Assembly: GCF_020164455.1 (NCBI RefSeq)
Contig: NZ_JAIQWW010000016.1
Location: forward strand, 102,984-166,983
DNA length: 64,000 nucleotides
Origin: Phyllobacterium chamaecytisi
GTDB taxonomy: Bacteria; Pseudomonadota; Alphaproteobacteria; Rhizobiales; Rhizobiaceae
Direction: 5' to 3'
In this document: one piece after another, positions 1-9,400 of the stretch
How the letters are laid out: each line of letters opens with the position of its first letter
How positions within the stretch are numbered: position 1 is the first letter of the stretch
Notes under the pieces: generated by a model
The model's input: only the letters and a program-made list of their open reading frames with translations
What the model was told of the DNA's origin: nothing
Database searches by the model: none
Translations under genes and position numbers: made by a program

Positions 1-337
1 GAATGTTGGATAGCGTTACATAGTTGCCGTTCAGTGAGCCGGTCACAGTCTGCGCAACATCATCGGCCCAAATACGATTCAACGAGGGTGTGATCGTGCT
101 CCACCAATAACCAAGACCGACCATGACCGGAACCAGCACAATAAGTGCGCGCCAGGCACGGCCCTTCAGCTCAAGCCAAAGTACCGAGAAAGCGATCGCC
201 GCCCATAGCAAGAGGCAACCAATATTACCGGCAATGCCAAACGGCAATTGATACCAGAGTGCAAACCCTCCCCACAGAAAGCCAATAAGCGTCAAAATTA
301 TAAGGATGATCAGGCCAAGAAATCGCAGGATGAACAA
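1..337 (-). CDS. DUF4105-type membrane protein, N-terminal part (runs off the window)
   Basis: The minus strand carries an open frame from a TTG at 337 to the window edge, about 112 codons with no stop. The TTG is preceded by GAGGA at 9 bases, and the frame is closed upstream by a TAA, so TTG is the likely start. The product begins with hydrophobic segments separated by short loops (about residues 3-25, 29-47 and 55-70). It then becomes soluble around the motif 'RIWADDVAQTVTG' followed by 'NYVTLSNI'. From memory this resembles the region before the conserved core of DUF4105 membrane proteins in rhizobia. The core itself lies outside the window, so the family call is an inference from the N-terminus only. 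Confidence 0.55.
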   Translation of the reverse strand, partial: MFILRFLGLIILIILTLIGFLWGGFALWYQLPFGIAGNIGCLLLWAAIAFSVLWLELKGRAWRALIVLVPVMVGLGYWWSTITPSLNRIWADDVAQTVTGSLNGNYVTLSNI

Positions 338-433
338 TTGTTGCGGTCCTCGATGGGAAGATGGAAGCGACGCGTTTCTCTTTTAAACCAAATCAACGGG
401 GCCGGGCACCCATCGGTTTCACAATTCTCGTTA

Positions 434-3226
434 CTAGAAACGTATGCTCAGATCGGCTCTGACACCATGATCCTGCACGTCGCTGGCAATCTGCCCACGA
501 TAAGCAAAGCCAAACTTGGTGGCCGGCGCAAGATCAATGTCCAAACCCACCTCGACCAGTGCAGCATCCCGAGCGATCGGCAATGCCGATATCTCGAAGC
601 TATCCATACCGGCAAATGCAAGCGACGATAACGGCGTGACATCGCCGTAGGCATGCCGCCAGCCTGCCATGCCCCGAAGCGTCGTCCTGGCATCGCCGAA
701 CAACAATTCCTTTGAGGCGCGCAATCCAAACGTGGTAAATGTCACATCGGTTTCCGACGAAGCACCGGCCAGCGCGGCCGAACCACCCTTTTCAGCGAAA
801 CTGTCAATATGCAGATTGGCATAGGACAAATTGGCAAACGGCTCGAGAGCAATGCTTTTGACCTGAACTCCATAGCTCAATTCGCCAAAGACCTGTGCCG
901 TTCCACCATCGTAGTTGGCAGACAGACGTTCCTGCGATCCTGTGAACTGGACCAGACGATTGGTGTCGATGGCATGCCACGTATAGCTAGCACCTGAGCG
1001 CAGGTTGAGAGTCTCAAACTCGGCACCGCCATAGATACCTAGATGATAATTATCGACATCGGCTGAAGCACCCAGGCCCGGTTCGTTGATACTGGTGCGG
1101 CTGTAACCAGCCAGCGCTCCGACGCGGACACTCTCACCGAACGGCACGTCGCCACCAATGAGAAAGCCACCCACGGACCGATCGAGACCAGGTACTTGAT
1201 CATTGCCGTTCCAATTTGCCCACGACCCGAAACCTTGCCCCCAAACGGCGAAGCGATCGCCTGCCGCTGCTTGGGGCTCAACACCGTCTGGCCCATAAGC
1301 AAGAACCGGAAAGGATGGCACCGCGACAACTTCGAACGCAGCGCGAAGACGGTTGTTGGCCGCATCCCGTATGAAATGGCTGTCATCCAGCAGCACGCTC
1401 TTGAGAGAAGCGTGAATTTCACCGGGCAGCTGAGCGATCGTCAGTGGTGCGGTTGCCTTGTCCAATCCCAGCAATTTTCCAATGAGGGGATAGTCATCCG
1501 GGTTTGGATCCAGCGCGATGAAATCGTCGATGGATTTTGCGGCACGGCGTTGATTGGGTGTCTTCGCGATTTCGGCAAAGTCGATGTCGTTGCGGCGCAG
1601 GATCAGCATGACGTTGCTTGGATCATAGGTCAGGGCGGGATCGAGGAACTGGAGGTTCGATGTCACGACGCCGAACTCGCTGCCGTTCAATCCGCCCGCA
1701 GCCGTTAGGATGGTATAGGCCATACCGATACGCCAACTGCCGGCTGAAGCGATGACATCCACATGTGCGCCGCCCAGCGTTGCATTTCCGGAGACCAATG
1801 TCCTGTCGCTGTTGCCAGCCGGATCGACTTCGACCTGATAGGTCGACCCTTGGCTGAAGCTGAGATTACCATTTACGTGTAGCGCACCAATGGAATTACC
1901 CGGAGCCAGGACACCACTATCGTTGATTGAAGTAGAGCCCATGGTGCCCGTCCCGCCCAGCAGCCCGCTCTCTTGAACAGCGATCGTCCCGCCGAGTGTG
2001 CCATTGACGAACAGATTGCCCCTCGCAAGGTTGGTACTGCCAGTGAACGCGCTGCTATCTCCTGTCTGAACTACCTCGCCTGAAAGCACATTGAATGCGC
2101 CCGGCCCACTCATGCGAGCAGTAAGATTATAGTCCGTCGCGGGATCGAGATTGAACGTGCCGCTGCCTGCGCCGAACGCAATGCTATCTGTTTGCAAAGC
2201 TCCACCTAGAACGTTGAGCGTACCTGACGAGCCAGGTTCGGAAGCAATGCTTATGACGGGACTTGCAACTGTACCGCCGCTACCAAGATTCAATGTTCCG
2301 GTGCCGGAGTTTCCAATGGTCAGTTCCGATGCAGCAGAAAGTGCAGCCCCTGTGCCAGCGACATTGACAATTCCGGTCCCTGAGCCAGCCGCGATACCCT
2401 GTGCCGGTACCCCAGCCCCGCCGCCAATATCAACCCTATCGAGGCTCCGGACACTTGCACCGTCCAGTACCGAGAGCGAACCGGTACCGCCGAGGCCGAC
2501 GAACAGGAAGTGCCCGGGATCAAGCACCGAATTCACACCCCGGATGGTGACTGTGCCGTTGCCTTCGGGGAAGCGCGCTATGGCAATCACTGAATCGGTC
2601 GTTACGCGTCCGCCTCCAGTGATATCCAGCGAACCCGCGCCTCGAATGCCGACGCTTAGCCGGGATCCAGCTTCCCAGAGTGAGCCAGGCCCGTCAACGC
2701 GGACGGTTCCCGAGCCGCCGGCTGCTGATCCGATCGCCGTCGCTGCAGGATTGCCATTAAAATCCGCGCCGGCATCGAAGACCCTTGCGCCATTCTCGAT
2801 GACAAGAGACCCTGATCCGGCCCCGCCGATCAACATCTCATGGCCATAATCGAACGACGATCCCGCGCCTGTCACCAGGATGCTGCCGATAGATGCAGCA
2901 TTCCTTCCGACATCCGTCGTGAATCGAGTTATAATCAGATCGTTACGCGAAAGAAACGCGACGCCACCATCACGAATGACCAGTGAACCTTCGCCATCGA
3001 TCCCGCCGACAAGATCGCTGCCGACATCAAGAAAATATCCCACATCCCAAGGGCTGGGCTGTGGCCCGGTGGCTGTCACTCTTGCGCTTGTGACATGACC
3101 GCTCGTCACGATTTGTTGTGCGACGCCCGGTTCCACAGAGATGAAAATAAACAAGAAAAAAAAGAACGTTGTCAGACCCGTGCGCAAGACACGAGTAGTT
3201 TTATCCCTCATCCTGACAACAATCAT
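434..3226 (-). CDS. Autotransporter outer-membrane beta-barrel protein (type Va secretion)
   Basis: About 930 residues. The frame could start at 3280, but the ATG at 3226 has a G-rich ribosome binding site 6 bases upstream and is followed by a signal peptide with an unusual phenylalanine-rich core, cleaved near 'GVAQQ'. Residues about 50-370 are glycine-rich repeats of the type 'GxGSLxIxxGGxV' / 'GTVRVDGPGSLWEAG', matching the T5SS/PEP-CTERM-associated repeat. Then comes a beta-strand linker with 'VNGTLGGTIAVQ' and 'LAPGNSIGALHV', typical of passenger ends. The last 280 residues, from about 'DRFAVWGQGFGSW', form the autotransporter barrel, ending in the C-terminal Phe that BAM recognises. It should export its passenger to the cell surface, where it could serve in adhesion; no catalytic motif is visible. 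It is flanked by same-strand genes with no obvious operon partner. Confidence 0.9.
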   Translation of the reverse strand: MIVVRMRDKTTRVLRTGLTTFFFFLFIFISVEPGVAQQIVTSGHVTSARVTATGPQPSPWDVGYFLDVGSDLVGGIDGEGSLVIRDGGVAFLSRNDLIITRFTTDVGRNAASIGSILVTGAGSSFDYGHEMLIGGAGSGSLVIENGARVFDAGADFNGNPAATAIGSAAGGSGTVRVDGPGSLWEAGSRLSVGIRGAGSLDITGGGRVTTDSVIAIARFPEGNGTVTIRGVNSVLDPGHFLFVGLGGTGSLSVLDGASVRSLDRVDIGGGAGVPAQGIAAGSGTGIVNVAGTGAALSAASELTIGNSGTGTLNLGSGGTVASPVISIASEPGSSGTLNVLGGALQTDSIAFGAGSGTFNLDPATDYNLTARMSGPGAFNVLSGEVVQTGDSSAFTGSTNLARGNLFVNGTLGGTIAVQESGLLGGTGTMGSTSINDSGVLAPGNSIGALHVNGNLSFSQGSTYQVEVDPAGNSDRTLVSGNATLGGAHVDVIASAGSWRIGMAYTILTAAGGLNGSEFGVVTSNLQFLDPALTYDPSNVMLILRRNDIDFAEIAKTPNQRRAAKSIDDFIALDPNPDDYPLIGKLLGLDKATAPLTIAQLPGEIHASLKSVLLDDSHFIRDAANNRLRAAFEVVAVPSFPVLAYGPDGVEPQAAAGDRFAVWGQGFGSWANWNGNDQVPGLDRSVGGFLIGGDVPFGESVRVGALAGYSRTSINEPGLGASADVDNYHLGIYGGAEFETLNLRSGASYTWHAIDTNRLVQFTGSQERLSANYDGGTAQVFGELSYGVQVKSIALEPFANLSYANLHIDSFAEKGGSAALAGASSETDVTFTTFGLRASKELLFGDARTTLRGMAGWRHAYGDVTPLSSLAFAGMDSFEISALPIARDAALVEVGLDIDLAPATKFGFAYRGQIASDVQDHGVRADLSIRF

Positions 3227-3329
3227 TCGAACACCCCCCAACGCCCCAAGGGTTTCGACTAGTGTCAGAAATAATAACACTTAAGTATTAGGGTGCGCAA
3301 ATATCGTCTTAGTTGCAATTATTGTCGGT

Positions 3330-3355
3330 CTTGACGACCTTCGCGGTCGGTCAAG
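3330..3355. repeat. Inverted repeat between lipoprotein gene and autotransporter
   Basis: CTTGAC-GACC pairs with GGTC-GGTCAAG around a TTCG loop, with one bulged base. It lies downstream of the 3409-4080 gene and upstream of the autotransporter. There is no T tract on either side, so it could be a weak terminator or a regulatory hairpin in the autotransporter leader. Confidence 0.35.
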
Positions 3356-3408
3356 GAATAGTGGCTCAACAATTGTGTGACCTTGCAGACTGCGCGCTCG
3401 GTGAATCT

Positions 3409-4080
3409 CTATTCCCAAGGAATGAGATTTTTCCAACTGAAGCCTTTGTCTTTTTTGGCAGCGGCTTTACGCTCCCGCTCCTTCTTGGCCTCGTCTTCGC
3501 CCAGCTCATTGGCTGCAGCGGTTGGCGCTGGCGCACGATATTCAAGTGGCGGCTCGCTCAGGTAGCGGCGTGTCGTCGGCGAGCCTGCAGTGGAAGCAAG
3601 CTTGCGAGCGCGAAAATCTGCGGCCGCACTGCTTTTCGATCCTTGATTGGCGGGAGATTTGTCGTTGAAGAACCCATATTCCGGCTTGCCTGCAGATTGC
3701 TTTGCAAGAGGCATGTCGTTCTCAACTTCAGGCGTAAAGTTCGGATTGTTCTGGTTGGCAGTCGCTGTGTCGCGTATGCGCTTGCGCCGCGCCTCGGGCG
3801 ATTCCGGCCAGTTTGCGCTATCGGTGGTCACGACATCATTCTGCGGTGCTGGCAGTTGTGCTACCTTGCCCTCGGCCGGGCGGACGAGCTCGGGACGCGG
3901 GTTGTAAGCGATCTGGTTCTTCTTCTTGGATTGTCCGAAGGAGGCCATGTTCGATACGTCGTCGAGAAGCTGGCTACCAGCCGTCTTGTCCGTACCATAG
4001 GTGGGCGACGACATGCAGCCGCCAAGGGCCAGTGACGCGACCAGTGCACCGAAAACCGTAATGCGTCCGTTCAAATCCAT
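3409..4080 (-). CDS. Predicted lipoprotein of unknown function
   Basis: 223 residues from the ATG at 4080, chosen because it directly precedes a lipoprotein signal peptide (hydrophobic stretch ending in the lipobox LGGC, Cys about residue 22); GGA lies about 10 bases upstream. After the lipobox the protein is hydrophilic and low in complexity: Pro/Ala/Lys-rich, with 'LPAPQNDVVTTDSANWPES' in the middle and a highly charged, probably helical stretch rich in K, E and A near the C-terminus, ending 'FSWKNLIPWE'. No enzymatic motif is visible. It probably sits anchored in the inner or outer membrane facing the periplasm. It follows ileS on the same strand after 190 bases that include a hairpin, so it is likely transcribed separately. 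lspA, often found next to ileS in proteobacteria, is not here. Confidence 0.75.
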   Translation of the reverse strand: MDLNGRITVFGALVASLALGGCMSSPTYGTDKTAGSQLLDDVSNMASFGQSKKKNQIAYNPRPELVRPAEGKVAQLPAPQNDVVTTDSANWPESPEARRKRIRDTATANQNNPNFTPEVENDMPLAKQSAGKPEYGFFNDKSPANQGSKSSAAADFRARKLASTAGSPTTRRYLSEPPLEYRAPAPTAAANELGEDEAKKERERKAAAKKDKGFSWKNLIPWE

Positions 4081-4234
4081 ACTCGCTATTTCCAACCCAT
4101 GTCTGGGCAGTTCCGACTGCCGATCAATTTTGCTTGATCTATGCCCTGCCTCTAAAATCAGGCAACTCAATGGCAAGCCTTTTACATGAGGCCGATTAGA
4201 TTAAGCAAGTCTGTGCATGTTTTTACAGAGGAAT

Positions 4235-4264
4235 ATGCGGATCACTTTATCCAGCAATCCGCAT
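4235..4264 (-). terminator. Hairpin after ileS, possible terminator
   Basis: Perfect 8-base inverted repeat (ATGCGGAT / ATCCGCAT) with a 14-base loop, starting 7 bases after the ileS stop codon. The T content after it is modest, so it may act as a weak intrinsic terminator or an mRNA 3'-end stabiliser. Confidence 0.45.
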
Positions 4265-4271
4265 TTCTTCT

Positions 4272-7190
4272 CTAAACAGCAAGCTTTCCAAGTTTTTCCA
4301 GCTCGTGTAGGGCCTCGGCATCGCGGGCTGAAACATCGGGAAATGCCGGGTCCAAGCCGACATCGTGCGTATATCGCCACGAACGGGCACACTTCATGCC
4401 TGTTGCACGTTGAGATATAACCGCAACGCCCTTCACATCATCGGCGACAAACGCATCCGCAGGTGCTTTTTCGCTTTTTATCGTGATGTCGCTGGTGATG
4501 CAGATCTCCGCCATATCCAAACCTTTCACCGCGGCAAGCAATTCCGGATCGGTAATGTAGACCACAGGCGCCGCCTCAAGGGACGAGCCAATGGTTTTCT
4601 TTGCCCTCTCCAGTTCGAGTGCTCCGGTTACAACACGGCGGACATCTTTCACCTTGCGCCATTTGGCGGCAAGTTCGTCGTTCTTCCATTCCTTTGGCGT
4701 TTCCCGGAACTGCTCAAGATGCACCGATACTGCGCCCTTGTGGAGGTCCAGCCAAGCTTCTTCCATCGTGAACGGCAGCATCGGGGCCAGCCATGTGACG
4801 ATGCGGTCAAAGAGATAGCGCACGACTTGAAGCGAGGCTTTGCGTCTGATGCTCGACGGCGCATCGCAATAGAGCGAGTCCTTGCGGATATCGAAATAGA
4901 AGGCCGAGAGTTCGACATTCATGAAGTCGATAAGCGCGCGTGTGATACGCTTGAACTCGAAGGCGTCATAGCCCGCGCGCACAACCTCATCGAGTTCGGC
5001 GAGGCGATGAAGCATCAACTTCTCGAGCTCCGGCATATCGTCATAGGCGATTTCGTCGCCTTTATCATGAGCAAGCGTGCCGAGCATCCAGCGGATCGTA
5101 TTGCGCAATTTGCGATAGGCGTCGATATTGGTCTGGATGATGTTCTTGCCGAGACGCTGATCTTCCCAATAATCAGTCGTCATGACCCAAAGACGCAGGA
5201 TATCCGCACCAGAATCCTTGATTACGTCCTGCGGCGTCACCGTATTGCCGAGCGATTTCGACATCTTTCGCCCCTCTTCGTCCATGGTGAACCCATGGGT
5301 GACAAGGGTGTCGTAGGGCGCACGACCACGCGTACCGCAGCTTTCCAGAAGCGACGAATGAAACCAGCCGCGGTGCTGGTCCGAACCTTCGAGATAGACA
5401 TCGGCAGGCCATTTCAGGTCGGGCCGGTCCTCCAGCGTAAACACATGGGTTGAACCGGAATCGAACCAGACATCGAGAATATCGCGGACCTGCGTCCACG
5501 GCTCATTGGCCTTTTCGCCAAGGAACCGCTCGCGCGCACCTTCGGCAAACCAGGCATCAGCGCCTTCCTGCTCGAAAGCTTCGAGGATGCGAGCATTGAC
5601 GCCGTCGTCCTTCAGGACATTGCCGTTGTCGTCAGCGAAGACGCAGATCGGCACGCCCCATGCGCGCTGGCGTGAGAGCACCCAGTCAGGGCGATCCTCG
5701 ATCATCGCGCGCAAACGGTTCTGGCCGCCGGCGGGAACGAAACGGGTTTCGTCGATAGCGGCAAGCGCGCGCGAACGAAGCGTCGTCTGATCGCCGAGGT
5801 CCTTGTCCATATAGACGAACCATTGCGGTGTATTGCGGAAGATCACCGGCTTCTTCGAGCGCCAGGAATGCGGATAGGAATGCTTCAGGCGGCCACGCGC
5901 GAACAATGCGTCGCGGGCAATGAGTTCTTCGATAACGACCTTATTGGCGTCGCCCTTCTTGCCATTGTCGTCGATAACGCGCGCGGCACCGCCTTCACGG
6001 TCGGGGCCGAAGCCCGGCGCGTCCTTTGTATAATAGCCGGCATCATCGACAGTGAACGGGATTGCCGAAGAAATGCCGCGAGCTTCAAGATCGCTGCGCG
6101 CATCCGTCCATGCATCGAAATCCTCGCGGCCATGACTGGGAGAGGTATGCACGAAACCTGTGCCGGCATCGTCGGTGACATGATCGCCGGGCAGCATGGG
6201 CACGGGAAATTCATAGCCGCCGCCAAGGCCTTTAAAGGGATGAGCAGGCGTGATCGCTGCAAGTTCATCAGCCGAAACCGTCCTGATGCGCTTGAAGGTC
6301 AGCTTGGCTTTCGTTGCCGATTCTTCGGCAAGCGCCTCAGCGAAAATCAACTTCTCGCCGGGACGCGGACCGAAATCATTCTCCGTAGACTCAACCTCGT
6401 ACAGCCCATACGCAACGCGCGGCGAATAGCTCACTGCTCGGTTGCCGGGGATTGTCCAAGGCGTAGTGGTCCAGATTACGACATGCGCCGACAATAAATC
6501 CTGGGGTCCTTCAGCAACAGGAAACTTCACCCAGATCATATCACTTTCGATATCTGCATATTCGACCTCGGCTTCGGCGAGCGCGGTGCGTTCGACCACC
6601 GACCACATCACCGGCTTGGAGCCGCGATAAAGCTGGCCGGACATGGCGAATTTCAATAATTCACCGGCAATGCGGCTTTCCGCATGGAAGGCCATCGTCG
6701 TGTAGGGGTTTTCGAAATCGCCTTCGATGCCGAGGCGCTTGAACTCCGCCGACTGGACCTTGATCCAGTGCGTGGCGAACTCACGGCATTCCTTGCGGAA
6801 TTCGTTGATCGGCACGTCGTCCTTGTCCTTGCCTTTGGCGCGGTACTGCTCCTCGATCTTCCATTCGATCGGCAAGCCGTGACAATCCCAGCCGGGCACA
6901 TAATTGGAATTATAGCCGCGCATCTGGAATGAGCGGGTGATGACGTCCTTGAGGATCTTGTTCAGAGCGTGGCCGATATGGATGTTGCCATTGGCGTAGG
7001 GCGGACCATCATGCAGAACATAGAGCGGACGCCCGTTCGCATCTTCGCGTAGCTTTTTATAGAGGTTCATCTCCTGCCAGCGTGCGACGAATTCCGGTTC
7101 CTTGGCAGGCAGCCCGGCGCGCATCGGAAAGTCCGTCTGCGGCAGATAGAGTGTTTTCGAATAGTCAAGTGTCGTGGACGTATCGGTCAT
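4272..7190 (-). CDS. ileS: Isoleucyl-tRNA synthetase
   Basis: 972 residues from the ATG at 7190, which opens the conserved start '[23 protein letters not shown]'-like region; the frame extends upstream to 7292 but that part is not family-like. It charges tRNA-Ile in the cytoplasm. Visible class I signatures are 'HIGH' at residues 71-74 within '[11 protein letters not shown]', the CP1 editing domain in between ('[11 protein letters not shown]'), and 'KMSKS' near residue 642. The C-terminus has a single Cys ('MKCARSW') where many bacterial IleRS carry a four-Cys zinc finger, so that finger is absent or degenerate. The gene stands alone between the porin gene and the lipoprotein gene. The 272 bases upstream (7191-7462) hold one hairpin and no T-box or other recognisable leader. 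Confidence 0.97.
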   Translation of the reverse strand: MTDTSTTLDYSKTLYLPQTDFPMRAGLPAKEPEFVARWQEMNLYKKLREDANGRPLYVLHDGPPYANGNIHIGHALNKILKDVITRSFQMRGYNSNYVPGWDCHGLPIEWKIEEQYRAKGKDKDDVPINEFRKECREFATHWIKVQSAEFKRLGIEGDFENPYTTMAFHAESRIAGELLKFAMSGQLYRGSKPVMWSVVERTALAEAEVEYADIESDMIWVKFPVAEGPQDLLSAHVVIWTTTPWTIPGNRAVSYSPRVAYGLYEVESTENDFGPRPGEKLIFAEALAEESATKAKLTFKRIRTVSADELAAITPAHPFKGLGGGYEFPVPMLPGDHVTDDAGTGFVHTSPSHGREDFDAWTDARSDLEARGISSAIPFTVDDAGYYTKDAPGFGPDREGGAARVIDDNGKKGDANKVVIEELIARDALFARGRLKHSYPHSWRSKKPVIFRNTPQWFVYMDKDLGDQTTLRSRALAAIDETRFVPAGGQNRLRAMIEDRPDWVLSRQRAWGVPICVFADDNGNVLKDDGVNARILEAFEQEGADAWFAEGARERFLGEKANEPWTQVRDILDVWFDSGSTHVFTLEDRPDLKWPADVYLEGSDQHRGWFHSSLLESCGTRGRAPYDTLVTHGFTMDEEGRKMSKSLGNTVTPQDVIKDSGADILRLWVMTTDYWEDQRLGKNIIQTNIDAYRKLRNTIRWMLGTLAHDKGDEIAYDDMPELEKLMLHRLAELDEVVRAGYDAFEFKRITRALIDFMNVELSAFYFDIRKDSLYCDAPSSIRRKASLQVVRYLFDRIVTWLAPMLPFTMEEAWLDLHKGAVSVHLEQFRETPKEWKNDELAAKWRKVKDVRRVVTGALELERAKKTIGSSLEAAPVVYITDPELLAAVKGLDMAEICITSDITIKSEKAPADAFVADDVKGVAVISQRATGMKCARSWRYTHDVGLDPAFPDVSARDAEALHELEKLGKLAV

Positions 7191-7352
7191 TTTACCAGCT
7201 TGTGATGGGGCCCGCGCGTTATCACAGCGAGCAAGATTCGAAGAAATGATATTAGAGCGCAAAGGCGCCGCCCCGGACCTTCCGCACCGCAAAGCCGAAG
7301 CTTCAGGAACGCGGCAAGGCCGGGCCAGTAATTCGTATCGCCTGAATAGGTA

Positions 7353-7371
7353 TGGACTGCACGCCAGTCCA
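7353..7371. repeat. Inverted repeat between mipA-like gene and ileS
   Basis: TGGACTG-CACGC-CAGTCCA, a perfect 7-base stem with a 5-base loop, about 90 bases downstream of the porin stop codon and 160 upstream of the ileS start. No T tract follows on either strand. It could be an mRNA end structure for the porin gene or an element in the ileS leader. Confidence 0.35.
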
Positions 7372-7462
7372 GCAAACGGTTTTCATGCCGCGCTTTTAGC
7401 AATCACCGCTCATAGAATAAAGAGGGAGGCGCAATAAACTTCGCGTGCGCGTCCTCAACACC

Positions 7463-8305
7463 TTAGAGCGCGAAGTCGAAGCGGTAGGTTGCCTGCACGC
7501 CCAACGTCGCCTGATTGGCCGAACCGCGTTCCCTGACGAGGCTTGAATCTGCCGCTGGTCCCATCAACCGGCTATACTCGGCATAGGCGCTCGTGGTGAT
7601 CTTGTCAGTGGTCTGCCAGGTGATTTGACCGCCGACGCCAAGCGATTTAAGGCCGCCGCCCGGCGAATACTGTGCGAGGCCCGACGCCACGGACTCGCTG
7701 GCAGTCACACCATAATATTCCTCAAAATAGTCTTTGGAGGCAACGGTTGCACGCGGACCCGCAGACACGCGCACTGTCGGTGTTATGTCCTTGAAAGCAT
7801 CGATGGCAAAATCGGCAACGACGCCGTCATGAGCGCCGATACCGCGCCGCACCTCGACCCGGCCGCGAATATTGTCTGTCGGATAGAATTCTGCAAAGCC
7901 ACCGAGCTCGAATCCCCAGTCGACATCCTGGAGGCCTTTGAGATCATCAGAGTCACCACGGTCGCGCCCAGTGATCAGTTTACCGGTGAGACCAGCCCGG
8001 AAAACGCCTGTGTCGATGAAACCGAGGGAGGCATTGTCGTTGAGCGAGGAAAAACGAACCGACTTACCTGCACGGCCAAGGGAGATAACCGGGGCAGCGC
8101 TGAGCATATAGTCCTTGGCGCCTTCATACTTTGGAGCAACGAAGCCTTTGGCCCCAAGCGTGAGATACCAGTCACCTGACCACCAATGATCTCCGCGCGT
8201 GCTACTGGTTGGCTGGCTGTCCGGATAATACTCATCAGCAAAAACTGCAGTTGATCCCGCAAAAAACAGTGCGCTCGAGAGAGCGCCAATCAGGCGAATA
8301 GACAT
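7463..8305 (-). CDS. MipA/OmpV family outer-membrane protein
   Basis: 280 residues with an N-terminal signal peptide (hydrophobic core 'LIGALSSALFFAGSTAVFA', cleavage near 'FADE'). The mature part alternates polar and aromatic residues in amphipathic beta-strand fashion. It contains family-like stretches 'YLTLGAKGFVAPKYEGAKDYMLS' and 'GRVEVRRGIGAHDG', and ends in a barrel-type strand with terminal 'YRFDFAL'. The MipA/OmpV family forms small beta-barrels in the outer membrane; in some bacteria members act as scaffolding partners of murein hydrolases, but the role here is not evident from sequence. The upstream region contains a perfect 8-3-8 palindrome at 8389-8407, which may be an operator. 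Confidence 0.88.
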   Translation of the reverse strand: MSIRLIGALSSALFFAGSTAVFADEYYPDSQPTSSTRGDHWWSGDWYLTLGAKGFVAPKYEGAKDYMLSAAPVISLGRAGKSVRFSSLNDNASLGFIDTGVFRAGLTGKLITGRDRGDSDDLKGLQDVDWGFELGGFAEFYPTDNIRGRVEVRRGIGAHDGVVADFAIDAFKDITPTVRVSAGPRATVASKDYFEEYYGVTASESVASGLAQYSPGGGLKSLGVGGQITWQTTDKITTSAYAEYSRLMGPAADSSLVRERGSANQATLGVQATYRFDFAL

Positions 8306-8388
8306 GAAATTACTCCGGAACCCTGCCTGGGAGGTGGCAAGCTATCTGGCGAAACTATCGAAAGATAGATAAAATTGGCTTTATTGTC

Positions 8389-8407
8389 TTGGTAAACAAT
8401 TTACCAA
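8389..8407. promoter_or_regulatory. Perfect 8-3-8 palindrome upstream of the mipA-like gene
   Basis: TTGGTAAA-CAA-TTTACCAA sits 84 bases upstream of the porin start codon and directly after the ribF stop codon. The symmetry and AT-rich surroundings fit a dimeric repressor or activator site for the porin promoter. No T tract on the ribF side, so it is less likely to be a terminator. The cognate regulator is unknown. Confidence 0.5.
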
Positions 8408-8408
8408 T

Positions 8409-9389
8409 TCAATCGAAGTTGATCGTCCGGTCGAGCGCCGACAATGGCCGCACACCCTGCAGCAAGGCCCGCGATTCCTCTTCATCACGCTTAATTTGCT
8501 GCATCATCGGTTCCAGGCCGTCGAATTTTTCCTCACCGCGCAGATAACCAAAGAATGATACAGCGCAGGTCTCACCATAGAGATCGCCGTTGAAATCGAA
8601 GACATAGGTTTCGAGCAGCGGTTCACCATCTGTGTCGACTGTCGGCCGCCGGCCGAAGCTGGCAACGCCATCGTAGAGTGTGCCGTCAGCCCTGCGGAAG
8701 CGCACGGCGTAAATGCCATGCTTGAGATGAGTCTCGGGCGGCAAAACCATGTTGGCCGTCGGAAATCCAATGGTGCGGCCGAGCTGTTTGCCGCGAATGA
8801 CCTCTGCCCGAATACGGTGGCGATAACCGAGTAGACCCGCTGCCTCCACCACCTCCCCTTCGCCGAAAAGTTCGCGAATACGGCTCGATGAGATTGCGTG
8901 GCCGCCCTCATCGCGGAAGGCATCAACCAGTGTGACGTGAAAGCCACGCTTTTCGCCGGCATCCATCAGAAAGGCGGGTCCGCCCTGACGGTTCTTGCCG
9001 AAATGAAAATCAAAACCAGTAACGATGCGGCTCGCTGCCAGGGCGTCGACCAGTATCCGGTCTACAAACACGTCTGCAGTCAGCTGCGAAAACTCGCGGG
9101 TAAAGTGGCACTCGACCACCGCATCAAAACCCAGTGCTTCGAGAATGGAGGCTTTCTCGGCGGCCGGGGTCAAGCGGTCGACCGGCTGATCCGGTACAAA
9201 CACGCTGCGCGGATGCGGCTCGAAAGTCAGCACGAGGGAAGGCTTCCTCGCAGCCCGCGCCGCTTCGAGCGCACGTTCCAGCACAGCCTGGTGACCGCGA
9301 TGCACACCATCAAAATTGCCAATCGCGACAATGGCATCTTTGAGGTGCTCGGGCAAATGGTTCGGATCGCTCAGACGCAGGATCGACAT
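8409..9389 (-). CDS. ribF: Bifunctional riboflavin kinase / FAD synthetase
   Basis: 326 residues. It converts riboflavin to FMN and then to FAD using two ATP, in the cytoplasm. The N-terminal adenylyltransferase domain shows the nucleotide-binding motif 'GNFDGVHRGH' near residues 23-32 and 'SSSRIRELFGEGEV' further on. The C-terminal flavokinase domain shows 'GKQLGRTIGFPTAN' and 'GIYAVRF'. Length is normal for the family. The gene lies 11 bases downstream of the HAD phosphatase gene on the same strand, so the two are probably co-transcribed. No FMN riboswitch is present. Confidence 0.96.
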   Translation of the reverse strand: MSILRLSDPNHLPEHLKDAIVAIGNFDGVHRGHQAVLERALEAARAARKPSLVLTFEPHPRSVFVPDQPVDRLTPAAEKASILEALGFDAVVECHFTREFSQLTADVFVDRILVDALAASRIVTGFDFHFGKNRQGGPAFLMDAGEKRGFHVTLVDAFRDEGGHAISSSRIRELFGEGEVVEAAGLLGYRHRIRAEVIRGKQLGRTIGFPTANMVLPPETHLKHGIYAVRFRRADGTLYDGVASFGRRPTVDTDGEPLLETYVFDFNGDLYGETCAVSFFGYLRGEEKFDGLEPMMQQIKRDEEESRALLQGVRPLSALDRTINFD

Positions 9390-9400
9390 GAACTTTAGCC

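Noticed and set aside
2151..2849. 232-codon Pro-rich frame antisense to the autotransporter
   Set aside because: Reverse reading of Gly-rich passenger repeats gives Pro-rich proteins; no start signal or family match.
7191..7462. Possible T-box or other leader RNA upstream of ileS
   Set aside because: Only one small hairpin is seen; no specifier or T-box sequence, and the family is rare in alphaproteobacteria.
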